Source of the DNA: Flavobacteriales bacterium
GTDB taxonomy: Bacteria > Bacteroidota > Bacteroidia > Flavobacteriales > BACL11
NCBI GenBank assembly: GCA_018675825.1
Contig: JABGXK010000162.1
Coordinates: forward strand, 1 to 6,844
Direction: 5' to 3'
Length of the DNA stretch: 6,844 nucleotides
Position 1 is the stretch's first letter. Every line of letters begins with the position of its first letter. Below the pieces are notes generated by a model. That model saw nothing but the letters and a program-made list of their open reading frames with translations, had not been told where the DNA came from and did no database searches. Both the position numbers and the translations under genes were made by a program. Below are positions 6,794 through 6,844 of the stretch, piece by piece.

Positions 6794-6844
6794 ACGTTTT
6801 CTATCACTAATAGGTAGAACCTTACCAACAAAAGAAATAAGAGA

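Overview
The window is very AT-rich (roughly a quarter G+C by eye). It uses TAA, TAG and TGA as stops, so the code is standard. Shine-Dalgarno sequences are almost absent in front of the genes. Base composition, missing SD sites and small membrane proteins of the DUF805, zinc-ribbon and DUF2085 types fit a low-GC Bacteroidota (flavobacterium-like) genome. This placement is tentative: no rRNA, tRNA or housekeeping gene is present, and other low-GC Gram-negatives are possible.

Plus strand, 1-5605: four tightly packed genes that look like one operon, already running at the left edge. First is the 3' part of a large gene resembling the SrfC 'virulence factor' family, with a GTPase-like DFPG motif. 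It overlaps by one base (TAATG) a 223-aa tail-anchored membrane protein whose N-terminal domain looks SrfA-like. After 68 bases comes a 201-aa protein with an N-terminal membrane anchor and an exported domain with a beta/gamma-crystallin-like stretch. This overlaps by 8 bases a 739-aa fusion: a second copy of the SrfA-like domain, a proline-rich linker, one membrane helix, an Asn-rich spacer, a propeptide-like segment, an intact subtilisin (S8) protease domain and a C-terminal coiled coil.

Read together, the layout suggests a Srf-type system crossing the cytoplasmic membrane. The SrfC-like NTPase (and probably SrfB, expected just upstream but not visible) would act in the cytoplasm. Two related SrfA-like domains would be cytoplasmic adaptors held at the membrane. 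The protease and the crystallin-like domain would face the periplasm or outside. The architecture is seen in the sequence; the signalling or effector role is inference.

Minus strand, 6844-5705: three small genes (DUF805, zinc-ribbon membrane protein, DUF2085) convergent with the operon, separated from it by a 99-base gap holding a weak imperfect stem-loop. They look like ordinary membrane-protein genes and nothing ties them functionally to the Srf-like operon. No mobile element, CRISPR array or RNA gene was found.
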